From the IMG/VR virus record IMGVR_UViG_3300032087_004783, positions 1 to 28,648 of that record: a DNA stretch of 28,648 nucleotides. The stretch is one strand, 5' to 3'. This document shows positions 5,816-15,890 of the stretch, in pieces. This stretch comes from a virus. A program made the translations under genes and the position numbers. How positions within the stretch are numbered: the stretch's first letter is position 1; each line of letters starts with the position of its first letter. The notes beneath the pieces were generated by a model. It was not told where the DNA came from and made no database searches. It saw only the letters and a list, made by a program, of their open reading frames with translations.

Positions 5816-6330
5816 ATATTTTTGCTATCGAAGGTAACGCTGACACAGGTCAAATTGACTGGGAGGCATCGGCTCGATCACAGGACAACTTGCGAGTTGT
5901 CAAGATGATCCTGGAGTCTTGTCAGATTTTATCTACCGTGCTCAACGAGCAGGGGCTCAAAGCTCCATATCGCTCTTTCAATCCTAAGCATCCATCGTGC
6001 TTATGGGCCGCTGAGTCAGCCAATAACTTTACCAACCTCGCTCTACATTGTCAGGCGATGATCGACGAGTACGAGCACCGCTTCAATAAGACACACAAGT
6101 GCCAGGCGGTTCTTCAGCAGATCATTGAGATGTTTGATCCTGATCTGTTCCCGCAACAGGAGTGTACTCCATTGCGGCTCGCTATGCCCGAAGAGTTCCA
6201 GTCGGACAATCCAGTCGTATCTTACCGCAAGTTCTATGCTGCGAAGCCACGATTGCGATACCCAGCGGATAAGATTCCAGATTGGGTCTATGACTATCGC
6301 ACTGAGCCTTTTGAGGTGGTCAATGGATAA
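5812..6330 (+). CDS. conserved phage protein of unknown function (172 aa)
   Basis: The sequence begins MNIFAIEGN and continues with a helical segment RVVKMILESCQILSTVL, then HPSCLWAAESANNF, YEHRFNKTHK and AMPEEFQ. I recognise this combination from a protein found widely in tailed phages (usual forms have DKHVVKMILE..QLLSTA and HPS..W). Its biochemical role is not established as far as I know. Here the Asp-Lys-His before VVKM is replaced by Asp-Asn-Leu-Arg, a departure from the usual form. It overlaps the last array gene by 4 bases and the next gene by 8. Confidence 0.75.
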   Translation: MNIFAIEGNADTGQIDWEASARSQDNLRVVKMILESCQILSTVLNEQGLKAPYRSFNPKHPSCLWAAESANNFTNLALHCQAMIDEYEHRFNKTHKCQAVLQQIIEMFDPDLFPQQECTPLRLAMPEEFQSDNPVVSYRKFYAAKPRLRYPADKIPDWVYDYRTEPFEVVNG

Positions 6331-6601
6331 GAAGCATAAGAAAAAGCTAAAGCGAGCAGCCAAAAAGAGAAAAGAAAAGGCAGCAGCACAGGAGACGCAA
6401 AACAAACTAAAAAAACAAATCAACATGTTTGACAGACTCCCAAGTTCGTGTTCTACTTGTAGTGCTGAATTTCCAAAGACTCGTGAGGCGCACATGACAT
6501 GGAGAGTTGTAGTCAAAGAAGAAAAACAAAAAGTCTGGTTATTTTGTCCAGATTGCCAAGAGAAAGCCAAACAAATTGTGGAGAACAATAATGAAATTTA
6601 A
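6323..6601 (+). CDS. Lys-rich zinc-ribbon protein (92 aa)
   Basis: The ATG at 6323 is the start; the frame extends upstream only inside the previous gene. The first 45 residues are a Lys/Ala-rich basic helix (KKHKKKLKRAAKKRKEK), followed by C-S-T-C and, about 35 residues later, C-P-D-C, giving a four-Cys zinc ribbon around a strand-rich core. Such proteins usually bind nucleic acid. The last codons overlap the start of the IMPDH-like gene. Confidence 0.75.
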   Translation: MDKKHKKKLKRAAKKRKEKAAAQETQNKLKKQINMFDRLPSSCSTCSAEFPKTREAHMTWRVVVKEEKQKVWLFCPDCQEKAKQIVENNNEI

Positions 6602-7634
6602 AGAAGCAGTAACTTACGATGATATGCTTTTGGTGCCCCAATATAGCGACATCACAAGCAGAAGTGACGTAAACATTTCTAGCGCTATGAATAGTGGGTT
6701 TTCGTTAGACTTGCCTATTATGGCATCACCCATGGACACAGTGTCTGAAGTTGACATGAGTATCGCCATGGCAAGGGCTGGCGGATTAGCGGTTATTCAT
6801 CGCTACAATAGCATTCCTGAGCAGGGTGCCTTAGTGAAACGGGCAGCTAGCCATGCCAGCACCTCTTTAGTTGCGGCAGCGGTTGGTGTAACTGGTGACT
6901 TCTTAGAGAGAGCAACGGCGGTCGTTTCTCTCGGTGCGAATGTCTTGTGTGTGGACGTTGCCCACGGGCATCATGTCATGATGAAACAGGCGTTAGAGCA
7001 ACTAAAAGACACTTTTGGAGATGACGTTTATATTATCGCAGGAAATGTCTGCACCCTGGAAGGAGTAAACGACCTGGCTGACTGGGGTGCTAACGCTGTT
7101 CGGTGCAACATTGGCGGCGGTAGTATCTGTTCGACTCGAATTGTAACAGGCCATGGACTCGCTGGGCTTCAAACCATTTTTGATTGCGCTCGAACTGACC
7201 GAGATGTGAAGATTATTGCTGACGGCGGTATCAAAACCTCTGGAGATATTGTGAAAGCTCTGGCTGCTGGTGCTGACTTCGTAATGTGTGGCTCCCTCCT
7301 TGCAGGAACAGAGGAGAGCCCAGGTCAGGTTATCACCATGCCCGACGGAAGCCGTATGAAAGAGTATCGAGGTATGGCTTCCAAGGATGCCCAGATGAGT
7401 TGGCGAAATCGGTCATCAACTCCAGAAGGTGTTGCTTCCTACATTCCTTACAAGGGAAGTGTCGTAGATATTCTCCGTGACTTGGAAGGCGGCATTCGCA
7501 GCGGATTATCTTACACGGGTGCTCGGACAATTCTGGAGCTTCAACAGAAGGCAGAGTGGTCACGCCAAACCTCAGCGGGAACAGTTGAGAGTGGCACACA
7601 CATTCTCACAGCCCAGGGCGGGAGGAGAAAATAA
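6591..7634 (+). CDS. guaB: IMP dehydrogenase/GMP reductase family protein without CBS domains
   Basis: The enzyme family interconverts IMP with XMP or GMP using NAD(P). The 347-residue TIM barrel begins [14 protein letters not shown] (8-21) and shows the catalytic loop [13 protein letters not shown] (175-187) with nucleophile Cys180, the phosphate site DGG (211-213) and [13 protein letters not shown] (233-245). The two CBS domains usual in bacterial IMPDH are absent, so the barrel is continuous, as in GMP reductase. The C-terminal features (EYRGMAS, TPEGV, and TSAGTVES resembling the IMPDH end) lean towards IMPDH, but the flap is short. The gene symbol is therefore provisional. The ATG at 6591 has GGAG at 6580. 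It may raise guanine nucleotide supply during infection. Confidence 0.88.
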   Translation: MKFKEAVTYDDMLLVPQYSDITSRSDVNISSAMNSGFSLDLPIMASPMDTVSEVDMSIAMARAGGLAVIHRYNSIPEQGALVKRAASHASTSLVAAAVGVTGDFLERATAVVSLGANVLCVDVAHGHHVMMKQALEQLKDTFGDDVYIIAGNVCTLEGVNDLADWGANAVRCNIGGGSICSTRIVTGHGLAGLQTIFDCARTDRDVKIIADGGIKTSGDIVKALAAGADFVMCGSLLAGTEESPGQVITMPDGSRMKEYRGMASKDAQMSWRNRSSTPEGVASYIPYKGSVVDILRDLEGGIRSGLSYTGARTILELQQKAEWSRQTSAGTVESGTHILTAQGGRRK

Positions 7635-7966
7635 TGTTTTATAGAAAAGATGCCAGAGAGCAACATCGAGATAGGAACAGGAAACCAGATGATCTTGAGG
7701 TGCAGTATTCAGCTAACCCAGCCTGTTTTGAGGTTTATGAAAAATGGAAGCTCCCTTGTGATGAGTCTGGCTGCCGTAACTGGATGAGTTATGAGGAAGA
7801 TTTGAATTGCGCTGTGGTTTGCGCAAGGAAAAACGATAACGGGTTGAGCCTCAGAGAGGTTGCTGATCGTATGGGTGTAAGCTTTCCAAGAATTAGTCAG
7901 ATTGAGCACGCTGCTTTTGATAAGCTGGAGGAAGCAGGGCTCTTAGAAGATTTTATTTATGAATAA
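7634..7966 (+). CDS. sigma70-region-4-like HTH protein (110 aa)
   Basis: The C-terminal third (SLREVADRMGVSFPRISQIEHAAFDKLEE, broken here as LREVADRMGV then FPRISQIE) closely matches the helix-turn-helix of sigma70 region 4, which contacts the -35 box. The N-terminal half is basic and carries three Cys residues (CDESGCRNW and LNCA) that may hold zinc. Regions 2 and 3 are absent, so it cannot be a complete sigma factor. It could be a DNA-binding regulator or an appropriator of host RNA polymerase. It starts inside the IMPDH stop (TAATG). Confidence 0.75.
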   Translation: MFYRKDAREQHRDRNRKPDDLEVQYSANPACFEVYEKWKLPCDESGCRNWMSYEEDLNCAVVCARKNDNGLSLREVADRMGVSFPRISQIEHAAFDKLEEAGLLEDFIYE

Positions 7967-7998
7967 GGATTTTTCTATATTTCATAACTACTTAATCT

Positions 7999-8015
7999 TG
8001 ATTGCAAAACAATCA
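7999..8015 (+). promoter_or_regulatory. inverted repeat in the leader of the acidic protein gene
   Basis: TGATTG (7999-8004) and CAATCA (8010-8015) are perfect arms around a 5-base CAAAA loop, 5 bases before AAGGAG (8020-8025). The 68-base gap between genes is AT-rich (CTATATTTCATAAC) and may hold a promoter unlike the TTGACA type. The hairpin could be a regulator site or an mRNA stabiliser; there is no direct evidence for either. Confidence 0.35.
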
Positions 8016-8034
8016 CCTTAAGGAGATTATTATA

Positions 8035-8613
8035 ATGACCAAAAAGAAGACAGACCTTTTGAACGAGCGTGTTATTAGACGCTGGGGAAAGCTGGCTAAC
8101 ATGCCTGCTCTGACCGAGACATTTCTCGATAGTTTTGAAACCGAAGAAGTTGAGTCCATCGAAGAAGAAGAAGAGATGGAAATGGACATGGACATGGAAG
8201 CTGGCGAAAAGGGCGAAGCTGCCCCTGAGGAAGCTGAAGCAGTTGAGAAGATCGTGGCTGCTGTTGTTGACGCCATTTCCAGCGAAACAGGCATAGACAT
8301 CGAAGTTGAAGGTGAAGCTGATGCTGGCGGTGAGGACATGGACATGGACATGGACATGGACGACGAAGATGCTGCAATGCGTGACCCTGCAATGCGTGAT
8401 CCTGCAATGCGTGATCCTGCAATGCGTGATCCTGCAATGCGTGATAAGAAAATGGAAGCTGTTGAGGCTGACGAAGAAGAAGCTGTCAACGAAGCTGAAA
8501 CAGAAGAAGACGAAGAAGTTAAAGAAGAGCTTGACCTTGAGGTCATCGATGACGAGTCTCTCACTGAAGCGGTGCTGAAGCGAGTGGTCGAACGACTTCT
8601 TAAGCGCCAGTAG
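8035..8613 (+). CDS. acidic repeat protein, possible head-assembly or internal virion protein
   Basis: The 192-residue product starts at the ATG after AAGGAG. It has a basic helical N-terminus (NERVIRRWGKLANMPALTETFLD), a very acidic middle with Asp-Met runs, five Ala/Pro-Ala-Met-Arg-Asp units (113-137), and a C-terminal amphipathic helix (LTEAVLKRVVERLLKRQ). Helical ends around an acidic core recall phage scaffold or prohead-core proteins, and similar N-termini occur in aquatic phage head regions. This is inference; no structural gene such as capsid or portal is in the window. Confidence 0.65.
   Translation: MTKKKTDLLNERVIRRWGKLANMPALTETFLDSFETEEVESIEEEEEMEMDMDMEAGEKGEAAPEEAEAVEKIVAAVVDAISSETGIDIEVEGEADAGGEDMDMDMDMDDEDAAMRDPAMRDPAMRDPAMRDPAMRDKKMEAVEADEEEAVNEAETEEDEEVKEELDLEVIDDESLTEAVLKRVVERLLKRQ
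8335..8361 (+). repeat. Asp-Met hexanucleotide repeat
   Basis: The 6-base word GACATG is repeated four times in a row and then GAC, encoding DMDMDMDM-D. A shorter related run lies near 8177-8194 in the same gene. It is a slippage-prone coding repeat. Confidence 0.9.
8371..8445 (+). repeat. 15-base coding tandem repeat, five units
   Basis: Five 15-base units encode (A/P)-A-M-R-D. The last three (8401-8445) are identical, and unit two differs at one base. The near-perfect DNA identity, including third codon positions, points to recent expansion by slippage or unequal crossover. Unit number is likely to vary between relatives. Confidence 0.95.
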
Positions 8614-8628
8614 CTTCTGGGAGAAAAC

Positions 8629-9555
8629 ATGAATCGTTTTCAGGCAAACGACCTCCGTAACTTGGTTGCAGAGGTCGTTTCTGCTTATCGGGCAGAAAAA
8701 AGAAATAAATGGCTACTGGAAAGCCCTGAAATAATTGAGGAAGGCGTCTTCGACCCTGGCATCCTCAAAGCAGTCTTCACGGCTGGCGGACCAGGCAGCG
8801 GAAAATCCTTCACAGCCGATTTGATTTTCGGCATGAGAGATGCCTCGGGCAAGCCACTATTCCAGAACACTTCTTTCTTGGGGCCAACTGGTCTCAAGTA
8901 TGTAAACTCCGATCACTTTTTTGAAAAGGGCTTGGCGAAAGCAGGCATTGACCCAGGCGACCTAGCTAGAATTGAAGAAGAGGACCCGAAACTTTGGGAC
9001 ATCATCCAGGGACCGTCTCCCGACTCTATCCGTAATGTAGCCAAGGCAAAGCTTGCCAGCCTCAGAGCCTTTTACGAGACTGGGCGACTTGGAATGTTAA
9101 TTGACGGAACTGGACGTGACTACAATAAGATGGCTCGCCAAAAAGAAGCCGTTGAAGCCCTCGGATATGACACTATGCTTATCTTTGTTGATACAAGCGA
9201 AGAAATAGCGGTGGAAAGAAACAGAAGCAGGAAGCGCAAATTGAAGGACGAGAAGGTCCGAAAGATGTGGAAAGAGGTACAAGATAACAAAGCGGGCTAC
9301 CAACGATTGTTTGGTGATAATATGGTAATCATTGACAACGATAGATTCGGGCCTCCCGAAGAAGAAATCACAGAGAAGATTACAGGATTTGTTGACGACC
9401 CAGTTCGCAACCCACTCGGCCAAGCATGGATTGAAGACGAACTAGAGATGCGTGGAGTAACCACGCTGGAACCCGGCGGAGCAGGCGGCTTCCGTGGCGG
9501 TCGCCGAGAGGCTGACCGCATTCAGCAGATGAGGGATGAACGGGGCGAAGTTTGA
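8629..9555 (+). CDS. P-loop kinase, zeta-toxin/polynucleotide-kinase-like (308 aa)
   Basis: Walker A is GGPGSGKS (53-60) after strand KAVFTA. A second strand LGMLIDGTGRDY precedes ALGYDTMLIFVDTSEEIAVERNRSRKRK, typical of the lid and Arg-rich region of the zeta-toxin/PNK group of phosphotransferases. The first 35 residues form a separate amphipathic helix (NDLRNLVAEVVSAYRAEKR). The C-terminus is Gly/Arg-rich (GGAGGFRGGRREADR). The substrate is unknown: nucleotides, nucleic-acid ends and proteins are all possible. The start follows GGGAG with normal spacing; the end overlaps the next gene by 4 bases (TTGA). Confidence 0.8.
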   Translation: MNRFQANDLRNLVAEVVSAYRAEKRNKWLLESPEIIEEGVFDPGILKAVFTAGGPGSGKSFTADLIFGMRDASGKPLFQNTSFLGPTGLKYVNSDHFFEKGLAKAGIDPGDLARIEEEDPKLWDIIQGPSPDSIRNVAKAKLASLRAFYETGRLGMLIDGTGRDYNKMARQKEAVEALGYDTMLIFVDTSEEIAVERNRSRKRKLKDEKVRKMWKEVQDNKAGYQRLFGDNMVIIDNDRFGPPEEEITEKITGFVDDPVRNPLGQAWIEDELEMRGVTTLEPGGAGGFRGGRREADRIQQMRDERGEV

Positions 9556-9914
9556 CCTTTGATGTCCTCAAAATTCTAGAGCAAGAAGGTTTTGTTATAA
9601 ATGGTGAGGACAATTTGGTCCATGCCGAAAAAGCCTTTTTTGCTGCAAGGGTAGTTCGCTGGATTAGAGCAAAGATCAAAGCAGAACCAGACTTCAATCT
9701 TAATGCCCACTTGACCATGCTGTTATATTATAAGACTGGCATGGCTGACTTAAAGTTTACTAAGAATGAAGATAAACTACTATGCAAGATGAAGAAACTA
9801 GATCAGGAGGTTCAAGAAATTGTGGATTCAATTCGTAAAAATGATAGCCAGAGCACTGAACAACATGCCAGCACCAGCGCCACCGAAGACACTGATGGAA
9901 ATTCTGACCCCTGA
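9552..9914 (+). CDS. hypothetical protein (120 aa)
   Basis: It begins at a TTG that overlaps the kinase stop (TTGA); no in-frame ATG precedes the first conserved-looking helix. The product is mainly helical, with FDVLKILEQEGF at the start, a short beta-like segment, and a Ser/Thr-rich acidic tail (QSTEQHASTSATEDTDGNS) that overlaps the next gene in another frame. No family is recognised. Confidence 0.65.
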   Translation: MTFDVLKILEQEGFVINGEDNLVHAEKAFFAARVVRWIRAKIKAEPDFNLNAHLTMLLYYKTGMADLKFTKNEDKLLCKMKKLDQEVQEIVDSIRKNDSQSTEQHASTSATEDTDGNSDP

Positions 9915-10521
9915 AAATATAAAGTCGTATTTCGCTGCGAAAGAATATAAATTCTTTGACACGCCTGACAAGGAGTTAAATATTAATATAATTGGTGTGC
10001 GCCGAGATAACCAAGGAACTAACACCTTTGATGATTATCTACTTGTAATGTACCGAGACGGCGACACAATGATTAATAATTGCTGGCAAGCCACAACTGA
10101 CCCAGGCAAATACTGGCTGAAGAATCCGATCAACCCCAAAGGGACAGCAGTTCTTGTCCCAGGACAATACAGGGGCACTTGGCAAATAGGCAAACACCAA
10201 AACAGCTATGAAGCTTTAGTCCAAAGGAAGAAAGTAAAAGTTTGGAGAGATAATAACAAGGATGAAGTCATAGATTACGAGAGTTTCACTACGATGAATC
10301 CAGTTGACGAGGGTTATTTTGGGATCAATATCCACAGGAGTAATCCATATGATCAATCTTATTTGATCAACAAATGGAGTGCTGGATGTCAGGTGTTCAA
10401 GAAAGTCGATGACTACAATAAATTCATGGAGCTTTGCAGAAGCTCTTCTAAAATCTATGGTAATAGTTTTACCTACACTCTTATTGAAGAGAAAGATTTA
10501 AGAAAACACCTAAACTCTTGA
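9820..10521 (+). CDS. L,D-transpeptidase (YkuD)-like peptidoglycan enzyme
   Basis: The C-terminal half holds GYFGINIHR (165-173) and, 14 residues later, WSAGCQVF (186-193), matching the His and Ser-x-Gly-Cys catalytic signature of YkuD-type L,D-transpeptidases (here His172 and Cys190). Related phage proteins are annotated as murein hydrolases; the reaction could be crosslinking or cleavage of stem peptides. The N-terminus holds a Pro-rich stretch and a helical segment (PENIKSYFAAKEYKFF). I give the TTG at 9820 because AGGAGG lies 9 bases upstream; ATGs at 9841, 9865 and 9895 are alternatives. It sits among possible virion genes, so a virion-borne wall enzyme is plausible. Confidence 0.7.
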   Translation: MWIQFVKMIARALNNMPAPAPPKTLMEILTPENIKSYFAAKEYKFFDTPDKELNINIIGVRRDNQGTNTFDDYLLVMYRDGDTMINNCWQATTDPGKYWLKNPINPKGTAVLVPGQYRGTWQIGKHQNSYEALVQRKKVKVWRDNNKDEVIDYESFTTMNPVDEGYFGINIHRSNPYDQSYLINKWSAGCQVFKKVDDYNKFMELCRSSSKIYGNSFTYTLIEEKDLRKHLNS

Positions 10522-10560
10522 CTATTTATATTTAGTTTTACAACCCCAAGGAGAATAAAC

Positions 10561-10866
10561 ATGTCCCAGTATAAAATTTCTAAGAAAAGGTTAGCAGAAA
10601 TTATCAAGGAAGAATACGAATCTATTTTGGCAAAAGAAGCTAAGAAGCCAGACTTTTTAGATCTTGACAAAGATGGTGACAAAGATGAGCCGATGGCTGA
10701 CGCTGCTGACGATAAAGAAGAAAAAGGCGGCGAGAAGAAAGATGGCGAAAAGAAAGACCTGAGCAAGGTCCCGCCGCAACTTCGCAAAAGCATGGAAAAG
10801 AAAATGAAAAAAGAGTCTCTTGACTCAATCCGTGCCCTTATCCAACAAGAACTTAAGAATCTGTAA
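10561..10866 (+). CDS. charged protein with helical ends and an EF-hand-like Asp motif (101 aa)
   Basis: The order is a basic amphipathic helix (KISKKRLAEIIKEEYESIL), then FLDLDKDGDKDEPM, a Lys/Glu/Gly-rich linker, and a C-terminal helix (SLDSIRALIQQELKNL). The DxDxDGD run resembles a calcium loop and recurs in similar small proteins of aquatic phages. The N-terminal helix resembles those at 8035 and 8629 and could be a capsid-targeting or protein-interaction tag. The ATG follows AAGGAG. Confidence 0.65.
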   Translation: MSQYKISKKRLAEIIKEEYESILAKEAKKPDFLDLDKDGDKDEPMADAADDKEEKGGEKKDGEKKDLSKVPPQLRKSMEKKMKKESLDSIRALIQQELKNL

Positions 10867-10869
10867 AAC

Positions 10870-12467
10870 ATGCATAAAGATCTGAAGCCTGATCAGGTAG
10901 CCCTTGTGATTGGCAGCCCCGCTGTCAATGATGAGTTTTCAAGAAAGATAAAAGAGCTTGACCGCAGGCTTCAGGCAAATGGAATGTATTATAGAGACTG
11001 GGAGTCGATGAATGACAGGCAGCATGAAATCTTTTCTCACGATATGTTCCTGGACGGTGATAGCGCTGTGAATGTAGAAAGCTATGTCCGAGGGGCTGTT
11101 GATTCCTGCTGGTGCCCAGATGTAGTGGAAGACCTACACCACCACTCCCCAGTCTTGATGAGGGAAATAGAAAAACAACAGGAGATGTTACCAGACATGA
11201 AAGTAAATATCGGAGAGAACCTAAGTTTATTGAACGAGATTATTGACGAGATCTTGTTGGAGTTTGCTTTTCAGACTGGGCAGAGCCTTCCATCCAATCT
11301 TCCTAAACCGGGTTTAACTGGAAAGGGGAAAAAGAAACCAAATATTCTCACCACTCAAGGTCGTGCCTACGACATTTTCGATCCCGTACAATATGAAGAT
11401 TATAAGAATTTAGGGTGCCGATACGAAACAGAAATTATTTCTGTTATGAACAGTATTGACCTCCATGTTGATAATTATTACGACATTGATGCAGATGACC
11501 TCGGCTTCGAGGGCGCAGACGGCGATGGCGGCGCTTGTGATGATGCAACTGGCGCTGACGCTCAATTTTTTATAGATGGCAAGCCATATGATTTAGAAAT
11601 AAAACTAGATGCCAAAGCACCGATGGGCAGCACTTCTGTTAAGATTTGGCCTTTGCGACCTTCTGGCGGCGGTGAAGGAAAAATGTTTGAGTTTGCAAAG
11701 ACAGGGTCATTCGAAGGCGACGATATCCAGAATAAAGTATATGATGCCCTGCAATCGAGAGAGAAATTAATTTTATCATTTATTGATGATTTAGTTACTC
11801 CTGACTGGACTGACGCCGCAGCATGGAAAAAAGGTAAAGAACCTGCAACTCCGTTTAAATCTACAATAAAAGGTTTTAAGCGTGCGATGGCTAATAAAAC
11901 TATTCCCCTCCTCGACAAACAAGGAAACCCAGTTCTAAATAAAACTGGCAAGGACAAAGGAAAACCAAAACTCAATAGTCAGATGAATATGACTGGTAAG
12001 AAAGGGGTCGCCTTTCCCGACACGAGTTTCATCCTTCAGCACTATGGAAAGAAAGGAATAGACTATATTCAGATAGGAGGCAAGGGTCTTTATTATTTAT
12101 CATCAAATCCCGCTAATTTACCCGTGCCTCAACTTGGAAATGTTGGATTAGTTGTTGAGTTGCGTCCCGGAAAGGGTGGCACAGTAAAGAACAAAAAGAC
12201 AGGCCGTTATAAAAAGTTCCCGAGCGATACAGGCCAGGGACATTTCTTTAAAGCAAGTGCTCCTCTCAGAATCTCTGCCCGATTGGATGGAAAAAGCTTG
12301 GCAGAGTCTCCTTATACGCTCGACGACCCTGACTCAATCGTAGAAATGATGATTGAGAGGGAAAGAAGATTAAATAAACAACAGCCGCAAGAAGAACCCG
12401 AACAACCACAAGTTGAACCCGAAGAACCCGAACAACCACAAGTTGAACCCGAAGAAAGCGAGGAAAC

Positions 12468-12471
<4 letters not shown>
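10870..12471 (+). CDS. predicted PD-(D/E)XK nuclease-like protein (533 aa)
   Basis: The central region reads GADAQFFIDGKPYDLEIKLD (about 228-247): an Asp, then a strand with Glu-x-Lys, the metal-binding core of PD-(D/E)XK nucleases. It is followed by APMGSTSVKIW, similar to phage proteins with a Q-M-G-G-T-S-V segment. An upstream stretch (RYETEIISVMN) supplies the usual Glu-bearing first helix. The far C-terminus is a Pro/Glu/Gln tail with a duplicated 10-residue unit. The stop overlaps the Dam start (TTGA), so a nuclease is translationally coupled to a DNA methylase. An alternative is an inactive structural relative; activity rests on a by-eye motif. Confidence 0.6.
12391..12450 (+). repeat. 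perfect 30-base tandem duplication
   Basis: Two identical 30-base units (12391-12420, 12421-12450) encode E-E-P-E-Q-P-Q-V-E-P twice at the end of the nuclease-like protein. Exact identity suggests a recent duplication. It lies immediately before the methylase start. Confidence 0.95.
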
Positions 12472-14842
<2,371 letters not shown>

Positions 14843-14884
14843 AAAGCATGGTCTGAAGACTAATTAAAACAGCCGGTTTCATAT

Positions 14885-14918
14885 AAAAGACCAGAGTAAT
14901 TACGCCTGGTCTTTTTTT
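14885..14918 (+). terminator. Rho-independent terminator after groEL
   Basis: AAAAGACCAG (14885-14894) pairs perfectly with CTGGTCTTTT (14906-14915) around an 11-base loop, and the T-run extends to 14918. The stem starts 43 bases after the groEL stop. It is the strongest terminator in the window. Confidence 0.9.
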
Positions 14919-14936
14919 ATACGTGGAGTTCTCGTT

Positions 14937-15398
14937 ATGAATGATGAAATTCTAAAAATTGTTTTACAAAAAGTTGAGAACATGGAGAACAGAATCAGCA
15001 GTGCAAAGTCCCTAAATGGTGGCTTTGATAAACTGGCTGGAGATGTTGAGCATATCAAAGAGTCGCAACGAGAAGTCCTTGAAGCTATTCGGGGTGTAAA
15101 GAAAAGCCTTTACGAACCAGATTCAGGATTGTTTAGCAGGGTTAAAGAACTAGAAACAGAGAGCCAAAGACGTTTAGAATTCATTCAAGAATCAAAGCCA
15201 GCTTTAGAGTTTTCAAAAGAGCTAGTGGTCTGGAAGAAACATGCGGACAAAGAACTGGAGCAGTTCGAGGAAATGCAAATTGAGTTTGCTAAGTTGCAAG
15301 ACTGGAAAGCTAACATGCAAAAAGTTATATGGCTTGTTGCTACTGCCGCAGGTGGTATGTGGGTGAAACACTTTATGGACTTGATGATGGGCGGATGA
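14937..15398 (+). CDS. coiled-coil protein with C-terminal membrane anchor (153 aa)
   Basis: Residues 1-125 are helical with heptads (ILKIVLQKVENMENRI and later), interrupted by SLYEPDSGLFSRVKELE, a segment I have seen in other phage proteins. The last 25 residues (MQKVIWLVATAAGGMWVKHF) form one membrane helix. The topology resembles XhlA-type lysis-associated proteins, a suggestion only. It is the first gene after the terminator, and no clear promoter is seen in the 18 bases between. GGAG lies 9 bases before the ATG. The next gene starts in its stop codon. Confidence 0.7.
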   Translation: MNDEILKIVLQKVENMENRISSAKSLNGGFDKLAGDVEHIKESQREVLEAIRGVKKSLYEPDSGLFSRVKELETESQRRLEFIQESKPALEFSKELVVWKKHADKELEQFEEMQIEFAKLQDWKANMQKVIWLVATAAGGMWVKHFMDLMMGG

Positions 15399-15526
15399 CA
15401 TATCTTTTCTTATTACTTTTCTGTCTGATTCCCGCAGCGTATTATCGACACCTGTGGAAGATAGCAGAGAAACAAAAAGATAATTTAGCCAAGAACATGG
15501 AAACCATGGAGTGGTGGAGGGAATAA
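15395..15526 (+). CDS. small single-span membrane protein (43 aa)
   Basis: The ATG lies in the preceding stop (ATGA). Residues 2-16 (TYLFLLLFCLIPAAY) are a membrane helix or signal anchor; the rest is a charged helix ending in MEWWRE. Immediate coupling to an anchored coiled-coil protein suggests a two-component membrane complex, possibly spanin- or holin-related, but neither has a diagnostic motif. Confidence 0.65.
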   Translation: MTYLFLLLFCLIPAAYYRHLWKIAEKQKDNLAKNMETMEWWRE

Positions 15527-15527
15527 A

Positions 15528-15890
15528 ATGAAAAACTGGAAGCCGCTTTTCATAGAGAATAGTAAAGTGCCAGTTTGGTTATCAGCCATAGCTCCAATTA
15601 ACATCGGTGCTATTACTTTATTCTTTCTAGTTTTCAGCAGAGGGGAAATGAGTGAAGACACTAAACGTCACGAAACTATTCACTTTCAACAGATGCTAGA
15701 AACATTTCTCATTGGCTTTATTATATTATATTACTGGGATTATGCTAGGGGTTATTTCAAGTATTGTAAAGATGGTAAGGCAGCTTACTACAGTATTCGA
15801 GCAGAACAAGAGGCTCACAAGAATGACCGCTTCCCAAATTATTTATCCGAGCGCAAAAGATGGCGTTGGATCTGGGACTATAAAGTCTGA
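15528..15890 (+). CDS. small membrane protein with HEXXH metallopeptidase-like motif (120 aa)
   Basis: A hydrophobic segment (IAPINIGAITLFFLVF, 21-36) is followed by RHETIHFQQMLE (47-58), containing His48-Glu49-x-x-His52, the zinc site of metallopeptidases. A second membrane segment follows (LIGFIILYYWDY), then a downstream Glu in RAEQEAHKND (91-100) that could be the third ligand. Bacteroidetes and some phages encode similar short proteins with H-E-x-x-H-x-x-Q-Q. Substrate is unknown: envelope protein cleavage and superinfection exclusion are both possible. It overlaps the next small ORF by one base. Confidence 0.7.
   Translation: MKNWKPLFIENSKVPVWLSAIAPINIGAITLFFLVFSRGEMSEDTKRHETIHFQQMLETFLIGFIILYYWDYARGYFKYCKDGKAAYYSIRAEQEAHKNDRFPNYLSERKRWRWIWDYKV

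Noticed and set aside
6591-7634. Evidence for a 2-aminoadenine (Z) genome from the purine enzyme
   Set aside because: No PurZ, DatZ or MazZ-like gene is visible, and dUTPase, ThyX and Dam fit ordinary bases.
8371-8445. Short regular repeats that could suggest a CRISPR array
   Set aside because: Units are contiguous 15-base words in frame inside a gene, with no spacers and no palindromic repeat.
8013-8630. A 205-codon minus-strand open frame rich in Ser and Met
   Set aside because: It mirrors the acidic repeat gene: GAA, GAT and GAC codons read backwards give TTC, ATC and GTC-type codons without stops. No ribosome site, no recognisable domain, and all other genes are on the + strand.
10522-10560. 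T4-type late promoter (TATAAATA) in the gap before 10561
   Set aside because: The word occurs only in the minus orientation (TATTTATA on the + strand), facing away from the downstream gene.
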